Assembly (NCBI GenBank): GCA_002842985.1
Contig: PHEQ01000008.1
Span: forward strand, 62,001 to 126,000
Length of the DNA stretch: 64,000 nucleotides
Direction of reading: 5' to 3'
From: Alphaproteobacteria bacterium HGW-Alphaproteobacteria-1
GTDB lineage: Bacteria > Pseudomonadota > Alphaproteobacteria > Rhodobacterales > Rhodobacteraceae
The notes below the pieces were generated by a model. That model ran no database searches and was not told the origin of the DNA. It saw only the letters and a list, made by a program, of their open reading frames with translations. Below, piece after piece: positions 1-9,150 of the stretch; the stretch's first letter is position 1, and each line of letters begins with the position of its first letter. The translations under genes were made by a program, and so were the position numbers.

Positions 1-822
1 TCGTCGGCCTTCACCTCGGCGCGGATCATCGTAGCCGCCGCCCCGCCGCTGACGGCGCTTGGTCTGCGCTTTCTTATTTCGGGGCTTCTGGGCATCACCA
101 TCGCGTGGATGCTGGGGCAGAGCTGGCGTCTCACGCGGCCGCAATGGCGCGCCACGATCATCTTCGGGATATGCCAGAACGCGCTCTATCTCGGGCTCAA
201 TTTCGTGGCGATGCAGACCATCGAGGCCTCGCTTGCCGCCATCATCGCCTCGACCATGCCGCTTCTGGTGGGCTTCTTCGCCTGGGCCTTCATGGGCGAG
301 CGGCTGGGGCCGGTGGGGATATCCGGGCTGATGGCGGGACTCGTGGGCGTGCTGGTGATCATGGGCGCGCGGCTTCAGGGCGGGATGGACCTTTACGGCG
401 TGGCGCTATGCGTGATCGCGGTCTTTGCGCTGGCCTTTGCCACGCTTTCGGTGCGCGGCGCGGCCTCGGGGGGTAATTTCCTGATGGTGGTGGGTCTTCA
501 GATGATCGTGGGCGCGGCCATCGTCGGGCCGCTGGGGCTCATGATCGAGCCTCTGGTGGTCGACTGGAGCTGGACGCTTGTTGCGGCCTTCGCGTACACC
601 ACACTCATTCCGGGGCTGGCCGCCACGCTCGTGTGGTTCCTGCTGGTCGAGCGGATCGGGGCCACGCGCGGTGCCACCTTCCATTTCCTCAACCCGTTCT
701 TCGGCGTGGCCATCGCGGCGGCGCTTCTCGGCGAGGCGCTACGGCTCTGGGACCTGATCGGCGTGCTGGTTATCATGGGCGGGATCCTGGCCGTGCAGCT
801 TTCGCGGCAACGCCGGATTTGA
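1..822 (+). CDS. EamA-family (DMT) membrane exporter, 5' end missing
   Basis: The reading frame is open from the first base to a TGA at 820-822, so about 273 residues are visible and the start codon lies upstream of the window. The product is almost wholly hydrophobic, with repeated 20-residue membrane segments. It has the two-fold EamA arrangement, with small-residue-rich helices and short loops. Known EamA proteins are about 290-300 residues with ten helices, so probably only the first helix is cut off. Members export amino acids or other small metabolites. The substrate cannot be told from sequence. The gene converges with aroC. Confidence 0.85.
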   Translation, partial: SSAFTSARIIVAAAPPLTALGLRFLISGLLGITIAWMLGQSWRLTRPQWRATIIFGICQNALYLGLNFVAMQTIEASLAAIIASTMPLLVGFFAWAFMGERLGPVGISGLMAGLVGVLVIMGARLQGGMDLYGVALCVIAVFALAFATLSVRGAASGGNFLMVVGLQMIVGAAIVGPLGLMIEPLVVDWSWTLVAAFAYTTLIPGLAATLVWFLLVERIGATRGATFHFLNPFFGVAIAAALLGEALRLWDLIGVLVIMGGILAVQLSRQRRI

Positions 823-828
823 GGCGAC

Positions 829-849
829 CGGGATTTTGAAAAAATCCCG
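829..849. terminator. bidirectional hairpin terminator between the EamA gene and aroC
   Basis: CGGGATTTT (829-837) and AAAATCCCG (841-849) form a perfect 9-bp stem with a 3-nt loop. A T-rich stretch follows on the plus strand. The hairpin lies in the 54-bp gap between two convergent genes, so it can end both transcripts. Confidence 0.75.
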
Positions 850-876
850 AATCGTTTTCTTTTCAAGAAACCGGAT

Positions 877-1980
877 CTAGCCGATCATCCCGCGGGGTCC
901 CTCGCCCACCTGTCCGCGGTGCAAAAGAAGGTGATCGAGCAGCACACAGGCCATCATCGCCTCAGCCACCGGCACGGCGCGGATACCGACGCAAGGGTCG
1001 TGGCGGCCTTTGGTGACGACCTCTGTGGGTTGGCCGTCGACCGTCACCGAGCGGCGCGGCGTCAGGATCGACGAGGTGGGTTTGACCGCGAAGCGCACGA
1101 CGATCTCCTGTCCGGTCGAAATGCCGCCGAGGATACCACCCGCATGGTTCGAGCCGAACGCGAGCCCGGTCTCGCCCATGAAGATCTCATCGGCATTCTG
1201 CGAGCCGCGCAGGCGCGCGGCGGCCATGCCTTCGCCGATCTCGACACCCTTGACGGCGTTGATCGACATCATCGCCGCAGCGAGGTCGGTGTCGAGCTTG
1301 CCATAGACCGGCGCGCCGAGGCCTGCGGGCGCGCCGCGCGCCACCACCTCGACCACCGCGCCGACCGAGTCGTGATCCTTGCGCAGGTTTTGCAGATAGG
1401 CCTCCCATTCGGGTGCGGCCCCGGCATCGGGCAGCCAGAAGTCATTGCCGTCGATGGCGTCCCAGTCGAACCGGGCGCGATCAAGCTCCATCTCGCCCAT
1501 CGCCACCATGTAGCCCTTGATCTCAAGCCCCGGCACAAGGGCCCCGAGGGCCGCGCGCGCGACGCCCCCCGCCGCCACCCGCGCCGCAGTCTCACGCGCC
1601 GAGGAGCGCCCGCCGCCGCGCGGATCGCGCAGGCCGTATTTCAGGTGATAGGTCAGATCGGCATGGCCGGGCCGGAACGTGCGGGCGATCTCGCCATAAT
1701 CGCGTGACCGCTGGTCGGTGTTCTCGATCATCAGTTGGATCGGCGTGCCGGTTGTCTGCCCCTCGTAGGTGCCCGACAGGATGCGCACCGCGTCGGGTTC
1801 CTGCCGCTGGGTCATGTTCTTGTTCTGGCCCGGACGCCGCTTGTCGAGCCAGTGCTGAAGCATCGCCTCATCAATCGTCACACCCGGCGGGCAGCCATCC
1901 ACCGTGGCCCCGAGGGCGGGCCCGTGGCTCTCGCCCCAGGTGGTGACGCGGAAAAGATGGCCGAAGGTGTTGAGGCTCAT
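877..1980 (-). CDS. aroC: chorismate synthase
   Basis: Converts 5-enolpyruvylshikimate-3-phosphate to chorismate, the last step of the shikimate pathway; the family needs reduced FMN. The 367-residue product has the family signature [14 protein letters not shown] near residues 16-29 and the [15 protein letters not shown] block near 122-136, which belongs to the FMN/substrate site. Length is normal. The frame extends 16 codons further upstream, but ATG at 1980 is chosen because AAAGGAG lies 8-9 bases before it and the protein then begins MSLNTFG, as in close relatives. It appears to be transcribed alone. Confidence 0.96.
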   Translation of the reverse strand: MSLNTFGHLFRVTTWGESHGPALGATVDGCPPGVTIDEAMLQHWLDKRRPGQNKNMTQRQEPDAVRILSGTYEGQTTGTPIQLMIENTDQRSRDYGEIARTFRPGHADLTYHLKYGLRDPRGGGRSSARETAARVAAGGVARAALGALVPGLEIKGYMVAMGEMELDRARFDWDAIDGNDFWLPDAGAAPEWEAYLQNLRKDHDSVGAVVEVVARGAPAGLGAPVYGKLDTDLAAAMMSINAVKGVEIGEGMAAARLRGSQNADEIFMGETGLAFGSNHAGGILGGISTGQEIVVRFAVKPTSSILTPRRSVTVDGQPTEVVTKGRHDPCVGIRAVPVAEAMMACVLLDHLLLHRGQVGEGPRGMIG

Positions 1981-2231
1981 GGGCGGGCTCCTTTGGGATC
2001 GTCTAGCCCCGCCCTGCGCCCACCTCAAGCCAAATTGGCGGGGTTTTGTCGCAAACAGGCGATCCGGCGGGTCGAATCAGGCTAGGCTTTGCGACGCGGA
2101 CGGGACGGAAAACGACCACTGCAAGCGCCCGACAAAAAGAATGGCGCAGTAGTCTTTCTCTGGTAACAATTGCGACATGTCCGCATGAAAACGACAATGG
2201 CGGCACGCCACACCAAGACAGGGAGACTGAC

Positions 2232-3869
2232 ATGACCACCACGCAAGAGACCGTTCGCCCGGTCGTCGAAAAACTTGCCGAGGACGCGCGCGCGGGCAAG
2301 CTGGACCGGCGCGAGTTCATCGCGCTGGCCTCGACCTTCGGCGCCTCCTCGGCCGCGGCCTACGGCCTTCTGGGGATGGCCGCGCCGACGGTTGCGCAAG
2401 CACAGAACGGCAAGCGCGGCGGCGTGTTGCGCGTGGCCATGGTCGTGCTCGAGATCACCGATCCGCGCAAGTACGCCTGGTCCGAGCCGGGCAACCTCGC
2501 CCGCCAGTTCTGCGAACCATTGGTCCGCTGGGCCTCTGATTTCAGCTTTCAGCCCATGCTTCTGGAAGGCTGGGAGGTGAGCGATGACGCGCAGACCTAT
2601 ACGCTCAATGTGCGCCGCAACGCGGTCTGGAACAACGGCGATCAGTTCAACGCCGATGACGTGATCCACAACCTCAACCGCTGGTGCGACAAGACCGTGG
2701 AGGGCAATTCCATGGCCTCGCGCATGGGCACGCTGATCGACCCAGAGACCAACAAGGCGCTTGAGGGGGCGATCGAGCGAGTGGATGACTTCACCGTGCG
2801 TCTCAACCTGCCGCGCCCGGACATCACGCTGATTGCCGGCATGTCGGATTATCCAGCTCTTGTGGTCCATCGCAGCTTTGGCGATGATGACGATCTGGCC
2901 AAGGCGCCCATCGGCACCGGCCCGTTCGAGCTTGTCGATATCCAGATCGGCAATTCGGCCGAGGTCAAGCGCCGCGAGAACGGCGCATGGTGGGGCGGCG
3001 AGGTCTATCTCGACGGCATCCGTTTCATTGATTTCGGCACCGACAATGCCTCTATCGTGGCAGCCTTCGATGGCGGCGAGGTGGATATCAACGACGAATC
3101 CACCGCCGATTTCATCGAGGCCTATGACGCGCTCGGCCTGATCAAGCAATCGAAGCCCACCGCCAACACCATCGTCGCGCGGATGCGCGCCGACACCCCG
3201 CCCTACGACAGCAAGGAATTGCGCAACGCGATTCAACTGGCCTGCGACAACGAGGTGCTTCTCGCCATCTCGATCAACAACGAGGGCATTCCGGCGGAAA
3301 ACCACCATGTCGCCCCGTTCCACCCGGAATATGCCGAACTGCCGAAAATCGCGCCCGACCCGGCAAAGGCCATCGAAATGGCCCGCGCGGCGGGCCATGG
3401 CGAGACCGAGATCGAGATCATCTCGATCGACGGTGACTGGCGCACCACCACCACGGATGCCATCGGCGCGCAGTTGCGGCAGGCGGGGTTCAACGTCAAG
3501 CGCACGGTGATGCCGGGCAACACGTTCTGGAACGACTGGACGAAATATCCCTTTTCCACAACGAATTGGGGCCCGCGTCCGCTTGGTGTGCAGGTGCTGG
3601 CCCTGGCCTATCGCTCTGGCGAGGCGTGGAACGAGAGCGGGCATGAGAACCCGGAATTCGACGCGCTTCTGGCCGAGGCTCTGGGGGTGTTCGACGCTGA
3701 CAAACGGCGTGAATATTCGGCGAAATTGCAGGCGATGTTGCAAGACAGCGGCGTGATCATCCAGCCGTTCTGGCGCAATCAGGCGCTGCACCATACCGAC
3801 CGGGTCAAGAACGTGAACGCGCACCAGTTCCGCGAAATGCATTACGAGCAGGTCTGGCTCGACGCCTGA
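2232..3869 (+). CDS. ABC transporter substrate-binding protein, family 5 (peptide/nickel type), Tat-exported
   Basis: Periplasmic binding protein of the SBP_bac_5 class (DppA/OppA fold), 545 residues. Unusually, the twin-arginine motif DRREFIALAS sits about 25 residues in, followed by a hydrophobic stretch ending near AQAQ, so export through Tat is likely. The frame is open for 62 more codons upstream, but ATG at 2232 is chosen because GGGAG precedes it and the extra codons have no signal-peptide character. No permease or ATPase gene is next to it, so the partner transporter is encoded elsewhere or at another locus. The ligand is unknown. Confidence 0.88.
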   Translation: MTTTQETVRPVVEKLAEDARAGKLDRREFIALASTFGASSAAAYGLLGMAAPTVAQAQNGKRGGVLRVAMVVLEITDPRKYAWSEPGNLARQFCEPLVRWASDFSFQPMLLEGWEVSDDAQTYTLNVRRNAVWNNGDQFNADDVIHNLNRWCDKTVEGNSMASRMGTLIDPETNKALEGAIERVDDFTVRLNLPRPDITLIAGMSDYPALVVHRSFGDDDDLAKAPIGTGPFELVDIQIGNSAEVKRRENGAWWGGEVYLDGIRFIDFGTDNASIVAAFDGGEVDINDESTADFIEAYDALGLIKQSKPTANTIVARMRADTPPYDSKELRNAIQLACDNEVLLAISINNEGIPAENHHVAPFHPEYAELPKIAPDPAKAIEMARAAGHGETEIEIISIDGDWRTTTTDAIGAQLRQAGFNVKRTVMPGNTFWNDWTKYPFSTTNWGPRPLGVQVLALAYRSGEAWNESGHENPEFDALLAEALGVFDADKRREYSAKLQAMLQDSGVIIQPFWRNQALHHTDRVKNVNAHQFREMHYEQVWLDA

Positions 3870-3880
3870 CCGAATACCAC

Positions 3881-3904
3881 GGGCCGCCCCTGCCGGGGCG
3901 GCCC
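3881..3904. terminator. GC-rich hairpin between convergent genes
   Basis: GGGCCGCCCC and GGGGCGGCCC form a perfect 10-bp stem with a TGCC loop. It lies just after the binding-protein gene and just before the stop of the convergent GntR gene. There is no T-run on either side, so it may act as an mRNA 3'-end stabiliser as much as a terminator. Confidence 0.6.
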
Positions 3905-3905
3905 C

Positions 3906-4553
3906 CTACCCCACCAGCATCCGCAATCCCTGCGTCACGTCCGAGCGCACCGCAAGCCGCAACCCCGGCTCGTCGCCTGCCTTCAGCGCGGCGATCATCA
4001 GGCGATGAAAATGCGGCGGATCCTTCTTGCGCAGCCGCCCGTAAAGCGCGCGCATGGTCGGTCCCAGTTGCAGCCAGACGGTTTCCGCCATCGCCAGCAT
4101 CGCGGGCGCCTGCGCCCGCAGATAGAGCGTGCGGTGAAACTCCAGATTTCGGCGTATATAGGCCACTGCATCCTGATGGGCGATATCCTCGGCGATCCGT
4201 GCGTTGATGGTCTGAAGCCGGTCGATCAGCGCCAGATGCGCGCGTGGCAGCGCGCGACTTGCCAATTCCACCTCCAGCAGCGACCGCAACGCCGCAAGTT
4301 CCTCGATCCGCTCGTTGCTCAATTCCGGCGTCGCCACGCGGCCCGAGCTTGACAGGGTGAGCGCGCCCTCGGCCGAGAGCCGCCGCAGCGCCTCGCGCGC
4401 GGGCGTCATGGACACCTCGTATTCGGCGGCGATGCCGCGCAGCGTGAGCGCCTGACCGGGACCGATCTCGCCATGCATGATGCGGCTCCGCAGCCCGCGA
4501 TAAACGCGGTCATGGGCCATCGGCGAGGGATCGGAGCGCGGCGTGATCAACAT
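3906..4553 (-). CDS. GntR-family regulator with FCD domain
   Basis: 215-residue DNA-binding protein. A winged helix (about residues 14-80, with VSMTPAREALRRLSAEGALTL as its recognition region) is followed by an all-helical FCD ligand domain that keeps the NLEFHRTLY histidine region. FadR/GntR-subfamily proteins respond to small organic acids. The start at 4553 has GAGGGG very close to it; an internal ATG at 4520 lacks a ribosome site. It lies 30 bp downstream of the YgjP-like gene on the same strand. The convergent binding-protein gene is a possible target, but nothing in the sequence proves this. Confidence 0.88.
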   Translation of the reverse strand: MLITPRSDPSPMAHDRVYRGLRSRIMHGEIGPGQALTLRGIAAEYEVSMTPAREALRRLSAEGALTLSSSGRVATPELSNERIEELAALRSLLEVELASRALPRAHLALIDRLQTINARIAEDIAHQDAVAYIRRNLEFHRTLYLRAQAPAMLAMAETVWLQLGPTMRALYGRLRKKDPPHFHRLMIAALKAGDEPGLRLAVRSDVTQGLRMLVG

Positions 4554-4560
4554 CCCCTCA

Positions 4561-4570
4561 TGTGATCACA
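4561..4570. promoter_or_regulatory. candidate operator palindrome upstream of the GntR gene
   Basis: TGTGATCACA is a perfect 10-bp palindrome 7 bp upstream of the GntR start codon, inside the 30-bp gap between two same-strand genes. FCD-type GntR proteins usually bind short palindromes of this kind and often control themselves. This is inference from position and symmetry. Confidence 0.35.
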
Positions 4571-4583
4571 AATCACGCTCCGG

Positions 4584-5273
4584 TCAATCGAAACGATACC
4601 GGTGCAGCCCCGCGCCTTCGCGCCGGAGCCAGCCGCGCGGCGCCTGATATCCGGGACGAAGCCGCGCCACCAGCGCCCAGAACGCAGGCGAGTGGTTCAT
4701 CTCCGCCAGATGCGCCACCTCGTGTGCTGCCACGTAATCGAGCACCTCGGGCGGCGCGAGAATGAGCCGCCAGGAATAGCTGAGCGCGCCCTTGGACGAA
4801 CACGAGCCCCAGCGCGAGCGCGTGTCGCGCAGGCTGAGCCGCGAGAAGCGCCGCCCCAAGAGTCCCGCGTAGTGATCCGACGCCACCGCCAGCCGGTCAC
4901 GCGCCCGCGCGCGCAGCCACGCCTCCAGCCGCCGCGCCATCACCTCCTCGGGTCCGGGCACCCAGAGCACGCCATCGCCCGGCACCACCTGCCGCCCGGC
5001 ACAGGGCTCGATTCGCCGCACCACGCCCTCGATCGGCAGCGCCACGCCCGGACCCACCATAACCGCCTCGGGCCGCGCCGCGAGATGCCCGCGCAGCCAG
5101 TCCGCCTTGGTGCGCGCGAATCCAAGCGCCTCCGCCTCGCTGACGCCGCGCGGAACGGTCAGTGTCACCTGACCGTCCAGCCCCGAGACCCGCAGCGATA
5201 TCCGCCTCGCGCGCGCCGACCGCCGCAGGGTGACGCTCACAGGGGGGTTGCCGGGAAGGAAATGTTGGCCCAT
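4584..5273 (-). CDS. YgjP-like zinc metallopeptidase (DUF45/M48-related)
   Basis: 229-residue protein of the YgjP/WLM-like family. The zinc motif HEVAHLAEMNH is at about residues 184-194 (H184, E185, H188, third ligand H194). The family block RSRWGSCSSKG is at about 153-162, and the family-typical beta-rich N-terminal half precedes it. It has no signal peptide or membrane segment, so it is cytoplasmic. The cellular role of this family is poorly known. It is divergent from the TIGR02300 gene. Confidence 0.88.
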   Translation of the reverse strand: MGQHFLPGNPPVSVTLRRSARARRISLRVSGLDGQVTLTVPRGVSEAEALGFARTKADWLRGHLAARPEAVMVGPGVALPIEGVVRRIEPCAGRQVVPGDGVLWVPGPEEVMARRLEAWLRARARDRLAVASDHYAGLLGRRFSRLSLRDTRSRWGSCSSKGALSYSWRLILAPPEVLDYVAAHEVAHLAEMNHSPAFWALVARLRPGYQAPRGWLRREGAGLHRYRFD

Positions 5274-5384
5274 ATGCGCTCCGGGATACAGCCCCGCGAC
5301 CCGCGCCGCAAAGCCTTTGACACTCGTTCAAGGTTATGGCAGGGGAGCCGGATTGCGTGCAAGCGAGTTGAAAGAGGATCACCC

Positions 5385-5708
5385 ATGCCCAAAGAAGAAT
5401 GGGGCGTCAAGCGTGTCTGCCCGACGACCGGCAAGCGTTTCTACGACCTGAACAAAACCCCGATCGTCAGCCCCTATACCGGCGAGGTCGTGGAGTTGAG
5501 CACCGGGAAAACCCGCTCCATGAGCCCCGATGCCGAGGATGCGGCCACGAAAAAGCTCAAGGCCGCTGCCGTCGGTGATGACGCGGATCTCATCGATGAT
5601 GACGACGAGGTCGAGGTCGATCTTGACGACGATCTGCTCGACGATGACGAGGATGACGATGTCTCGCTCGACGACATCGCCGACGTGGCCTCGGACGAAG
5701 ACCTGTAA
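5385..5708 (+). CDS. TIGR02300 family acidic protein
   Basis: 107-residue protein. The conserved N-terminal segment MPKEEWGVKRVCPTTGKRFYD is typical of a small alphaproteobacterial family of unknown function, with one CPTTG motif. The C-terminal half is an extremely acidic tail (about residues 66-107, mostly Asp and Glu). The start at 5385 is preceded by AGAGGATC. The frame is open far upstream, but that part is antisense to the YgjP-like gene. A weak hairpin (GGCGGGAT / ATCCCGTC, 5719-5744) follows the stop. Confidence 0.88.
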   Translation: MPKEEWGVKRVCPTTGKRFYDLNKTPIVSPYTGEVVELSTGKTRSMSPDAEDAATKKLKAAAVGDDADLIDDDDEVEVDLDDDLLDDDEDDDVSLDDIADVASDEDL

Positions 5709-5794
5709 TGCGAAACCGGGCGGGATTTTCCTCTTGATCCCGTCCGCCGCTTTGTCTAATCAGCGGCGCACGACCCGGAACGGACCGGCATGAC

Positions 5795-5870
<76 letters not shown>

Positions 5871-6007
5871 TCCCGCACCTTGGGGTTTAAAAACCCGCTA
5901 ACACCTTGAACGCAAAGGTGATTTCAGCGGTTAGGAAACCTTCTTTCCGACTATAGCGAAGCGGCTCTGCAACGGTCAGACGCAGCACTTTTTGGTGCAG
6001 TGGAAAT

Positions 6008-6241
6008 TCATTTTTTGCATAAACTCCAATGGCTTGTAAGGAACCGAAAGGCCAGTTCGATAAATTCGCTCAGGTGTCCCTTCGCGCGCAGAATTCCTTC
6101 CGCGCCTCTTTCGATTTCCTCTCGGCGGATCGACTTGCGCTTGGAGGTGCAGCCCTTCGTGTCGCAAAGATAGTAAGGGTAAAGCTTGTTACGGCCTTTT
6201 GACCAGAATGAGGTTATCGGCTCGCCATTGACGCCGGATTC
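6008..6241 (-). pseudogene. C-terminal fragment of a serine recombinase (resolvase/invertase family)
   Basis: Reading the minus strand from 6241 to the TGA at 6010-6008 gives about 77 codons with no start. The piece PITSFWSKGRNK, then YPYYLCDTKGC, then KSIRREEIE matches the zinc-ribbon region found near the end of large serine recombinases in Rhodobacteraceae. An in-frame stop lies directly upstream (6244-6242), so the catalytic domain and the first Cys pair are gone. The last 25 residues do not look like the usual tail and may be out of frame. It lies downstream of tRNA-Ala on the opposite strand and is probably the scar of a lost integrated element. Confidence 0.7.
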
Positions 6242-6320
6242 TCAGCCTGTTTGTCGCGCGGCAATCGGCGTTGCTGCATGACCCCGGCCCGGGTCATGCG
6301 TTGCCCTTACACCACTGACG

Positions 6321-6696
6321 TCATGCCAGACGGACGCTCTCGGCGGTGCCAAGAGCGTTGACGCGGTTCACGCGTATGATTCAGGTGTGGATTTCGGTCG
6401 TCTTGCGGTCGGGGTCTCTCACGGCGATGCGCGCACCGGCGGCTGTCAGGTCGAGCAGGTTCAGTGCCACAGGTTCGAGCGACCCTGCGAGGGCATCGTC
6501 GCCTGGATCCGGCTGCGGGCGCGGTCGCCCGTCGAACCCGGCCATAGTATCGGGTGGCGCGCAGGGTTTCGTTTCAGGCGCGGGCCGCCGGGCCGTCGTC
6601 TTTCCTCGACCGCCCGTTCTTGCGGATCGGGATGATCGGGACTGTATCCCGTTCGAGGATGGCGGCGTGGCAACGGCGCGTGTCACAGGCGCAGCC
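6321..6696 (-). pseudogene. decayed C-terminal part of an IS5-type DDE transposase
   Basis: Conserved transposase blocks occur in order on the minus strand but in different frames. CDTRRCHAAILER...PIIPIRKNGR lies at about 6687-6577, ending in a TGA. In the same frame NETLRATRYYGR follows that stop. RARSRIQATMP lies in a second frame. ARDPDRKTTEIH, a second in-frame TGA, then NALGTAESVRLA and a final TGA at 6323-6321 lie in a third frame. Together they follow the C-terminal third of a transposase common in alphaproteobacteria. The stops replace Arg codons (CGA to TGA). The N-terminal part is absent; dabA begins its stop codon at 6735. Confidence 0.7.
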
Positions 6697-6734
6697 TGCG
6701 GCAAGCGTGCCGAGTGCCCCCCGCTCGGGCAGGC

Positions 6735-9116
6735 TCATGCAGCCTTGCGGGCGCCTGCCGCCGTGCTCTCCCAGACCAGGCCCGGGCGGTAGCGGGCGGC
6801 TATCCGGCCGCCGTCGAGCACGAAGAGGTGCAGCCAGCCGTTGTCGAACAGCGCTCGCACGGACGGATGCTTCTCGAGGACCGCGGCGATCACCTCGGCT
6901 GGGGCCTCGACCAGGACCGACAGGCGCAGCGGATCGTGCGCGGCGCGTTCGCCGTCGTGGAGGGTCTGGAACGGCAGGCCCGCGCGCAGGATCCCGCCGT
7001 TGCCCTCGACCACGCCAATGCCGCCCACCACGTTGTGGATCAGCTTGTTGCCGCCGCCGAAGACCTGGGGCGCCACGACCGAGCCGTAGTATTGCAGGCT
7101 GATCCAGCTGGCCACCACCACCGGCGCGGTGATGATCAGTTCGAGAGTGGCAAACCCCTGGTCCTGCTGCCAGTCGTAATCGTGCAGGAAGGCCCGGCCC
7201 TGCAGGTTGCGCCCTGCCGTCGCCGCCCGCGGTGCGGCGATGAAGGCCGCACAGCCCGCCAGCCCCCATTCCGGGCGCACCTCGGCCCAGTCGGCGGCCC
7301 GGTGCATCAGGCCCGCCGGGCTTGCCCCCGGCAGACGTGGCGCGCGCTCGGCCCTCGCCGCCCGGGCTGCGGCAGCGAGCCAGGCGCGGGCCTGCGCAAG
7401 GTCTGCGGCGTGGTCGGGCGCGGGCGTGTCGAGGTAGAGCGTAATGTGGTCCGTCACAGTGTCGTGCAACCCGGCCACAAAGAGCGTGTCTGCGGGCAGG
7501 CTGATGCCCTCGGCCCGAAGCCCCGCGCGCGTTTCGGGGTCGTTCAGCAGCGTGGCCAGCAGGCGCGACGACACCTCGCCCGTCTGCCCGGAGCAGGCGC
7601 CGCAGTGATAGGCGCTTTCGTGCGGGTTGTTCGTCATCTGCGCGCCGTGGCCGATCAGCAGCACGAGCCGCGCATGGCCTTCGGTCAGGCTCATCGCGCG
7701 CAGCACGGCCGCCGCCGTCTGCACCTTCTGCGCCGCGGTCAGACCGCCCTCGATGCGCGGGGCGGGTTCGAGGGCAAAGCCCTTCGCGCCCAGCCCCAGT
7801 GCATCCCTGACGAGTTTGCCGCCGTAGAGCGGCCCGGCCGCCTCGACGAAGGCGAAGGAGGACACAGCCGCCTGCCGGAACCGGCCCCAGGCGCGCCGCG
7901 TGCGGGCGGAGATGCGCAGGTCGGTCTCGGCCTCAGGCGAGAGATCCGCGGAGGAGGTCAGGGCAGGCGTCAGGAGTGCCGGCAGATGCGCCTCGGCCTC
8001 GTCGCTGCCGGGAGCACGATGGGCGATGGGCAGGCCGAAGAAGCCGGCAAAGCCCGTGGTCTCGATCCGGCCGTCCTGCGCCTCGAGAGCGCGGCGGAAG
8101 ACCTCCGACCGCACGTCGATGCAGAAGGCGGCCTGCAGCACAGGCCGCGTCCCGGCTTTGACCTGGCCTGTCAGCAGCCCGGCAAGGCCGCGCTGATGCG
8201 CGCGTTCGGCCGCCTCCTGCAGGATCGCATCCAGCACCTGATCGGGCGTGGGTGCCAGCGGCGCGGCATGGGCGGCCAGCACCGCCTGCCAGTCGCCCGC
8301 CACCGCCGGGGCATGGGCAAGCAGCGCCTCTTCCCAGACCAGCCGGATCGCCAAAAGATCTGTCAGCGTGGTGTCGCTGCCGCCGTTGAGTTCGGCCTGC
8401 CACAGGATCCAGCGCGCATGCATCGCCCAGCCGCCGAGGTCCACCAACAGCCGGTGGAAGGCAGTCTCGGCCGCCTCGGGCCCGATCCCCAACCCCTCGG
8501 CCGCGCGCAGAATGGCGCGTTCGGGGGTGTCGGGGGCCTCGGCCACATGGGCGCAGAAGCCCTTGAGCCCCGCGATCTCGGGCGTCAGGGCGTGGCTGGC
8601 CCAGTCGCGCCAGGCGGCGAAAGCGCTCTGCCCGGGCCGTGGCGTCCAGAGCGCCTGGCCGCGGTCGAAATGCCCTGCCGCCCAAAGGCCGAAGGCGCGG
8701 GCGATGACGGCGGGCCAGTCAGTGCCGGTAGCGCGCGCGGCGAGGTCCGCGAGCGTCGGCAGCGGCTGCGGTGCGGGCGTGGCGGCATGCATCCGCTCCT
8801 TGAGCCCGGCCAGATCCCATTGCTTGTAGGCCGAGGGCGCGGCGATCAGCGCGGCGACAAGATCGTCGTCCGTGATGATGCCGGCCCTGACCTTGGCCGC
8901 CAGCTCGGCCCGGGGCGGGGTCAGCGCCGCTCCGGCCACGCGGGCAAGCCGGGCCGAGGCCGTGGCCAGGTCCTCGCCCGTCTGGCCGAGGAAGGGATTG
9001 ACCGCCACGGTCGCATCCAGCGGGAAGGCGGGCGGGACGGCGCGGGCGGCGGCCTCGGCGGCGGTCAGAAGCTTCGAGACCATGGTCGGGGCAATCTGTG
9101 TGTGCTTGAGGAACAT
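6735..9116 (-). CDS. dabA: DabA, zinc-binding subunit of the DAB inorganic carbon transporter (DUF2309/YbcC)
   Basis: 793-residue soluble-type subunit related to beta-carbonic anhydrase. With its membrane partner it is thought to hydrate CO2 to bicarbonate one way, driven by the ion gradient. The zinc set is visible: C332 and D334 in [10 protein letters not shown]490 in LIGHGAQ, and C505 in HCGACSGQ. The spacing matches the characterised Halothiobacillus protein (C/D two apart, H/C fifteen apart). Length is normal and there is no signal peptide. It lies 34 bp downstream of dabB on the same strand, so they form one operon. Mobile-element scars follow its stop codon. Confidence 0.93.
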   Translation of the reverse strand: MFLKHTQIAPTMVSKLLTAAEAAARAVPPAFPLDATVAVNPFLGQTGEDLATASARLARVAGAALTPPRAELAAKVRAGIITDDDLVAALIAAPSAYKQWDLAGLKERMHAATPAPQPLPTLADLAARATGTDWPAVIARAFGLWAAGHFDRGQALWTPRPGQSAFAAWRDWASHALTPEIAGLKGFCAHVAEAPDTPERAILRAAEGLGIGPEAAETAFHRLLVDLGGWAMHARWILWQAELNGGSDTTLTDLLAIRLVWEEALLAHAPAVAGDWQAVLAAHAAPLAPTPDQVLDAILQEAAERAHQRGLAGLLTGQVKAGTRPVLQAAFCIDVRSEVFRRALEAQDGRIETTGFAGFFGLPIAHRAPGSDEAEAHLPALLTPALTSSADLSPEAETDLRISARTRRAWGRFRQAAVSSFAFVEAAGPLYGGKLVRDALGLGAKGFALEPAPRIEGGLTAAQKVQTAAAVLRAMSLTEGHARLVLLIGHGAQMTNNPHESAYHCGACSGQTGEVSSRLLATLLNDPETRAGLRAEGISLPADTLFVAGLHDTVTDHITLYLDTPAPDHAADLAQARAWLAAAARAARAERAPRLPGASPAGLMHRAADWAEVRPEWGLAGCAAFIAAPRAATAGRNLQGRAFLHDYDWQQDQGFATLELIITAPVVVASWISLQYYGSVVAPQVFGGGNKLIHNVVGGIGVVEGNGGILRAGLPFQTLHDGERAAHDPLRLSVLVEAPAEVIAAVLEKHPSVRALFDNGWLHLFVLDGGRIAARYRPGLVWESTAAGARKAA

Positions 9117-9150
9117 CGTGGGGTTTCCTTGACTGAGGGGCGGCGGGGGG

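Noticed and set aside
2082..3842. 586-codon open frame antisense to the substrate-binding protein gene
   Set aside because: Shadow frame; the plus-strand protein has clear family motifs and a signal peptide.
6381..6704. 107-codon open frame on the minus strand between the recombinase remnant and dabA
   Set aside because: Its second half (ARDPDRKTTEIH) is one frame of a decayed IS5-type transposase, and matching blocks continue past its stop codon and in other frames. Annotated as part of a pseudogene instead.
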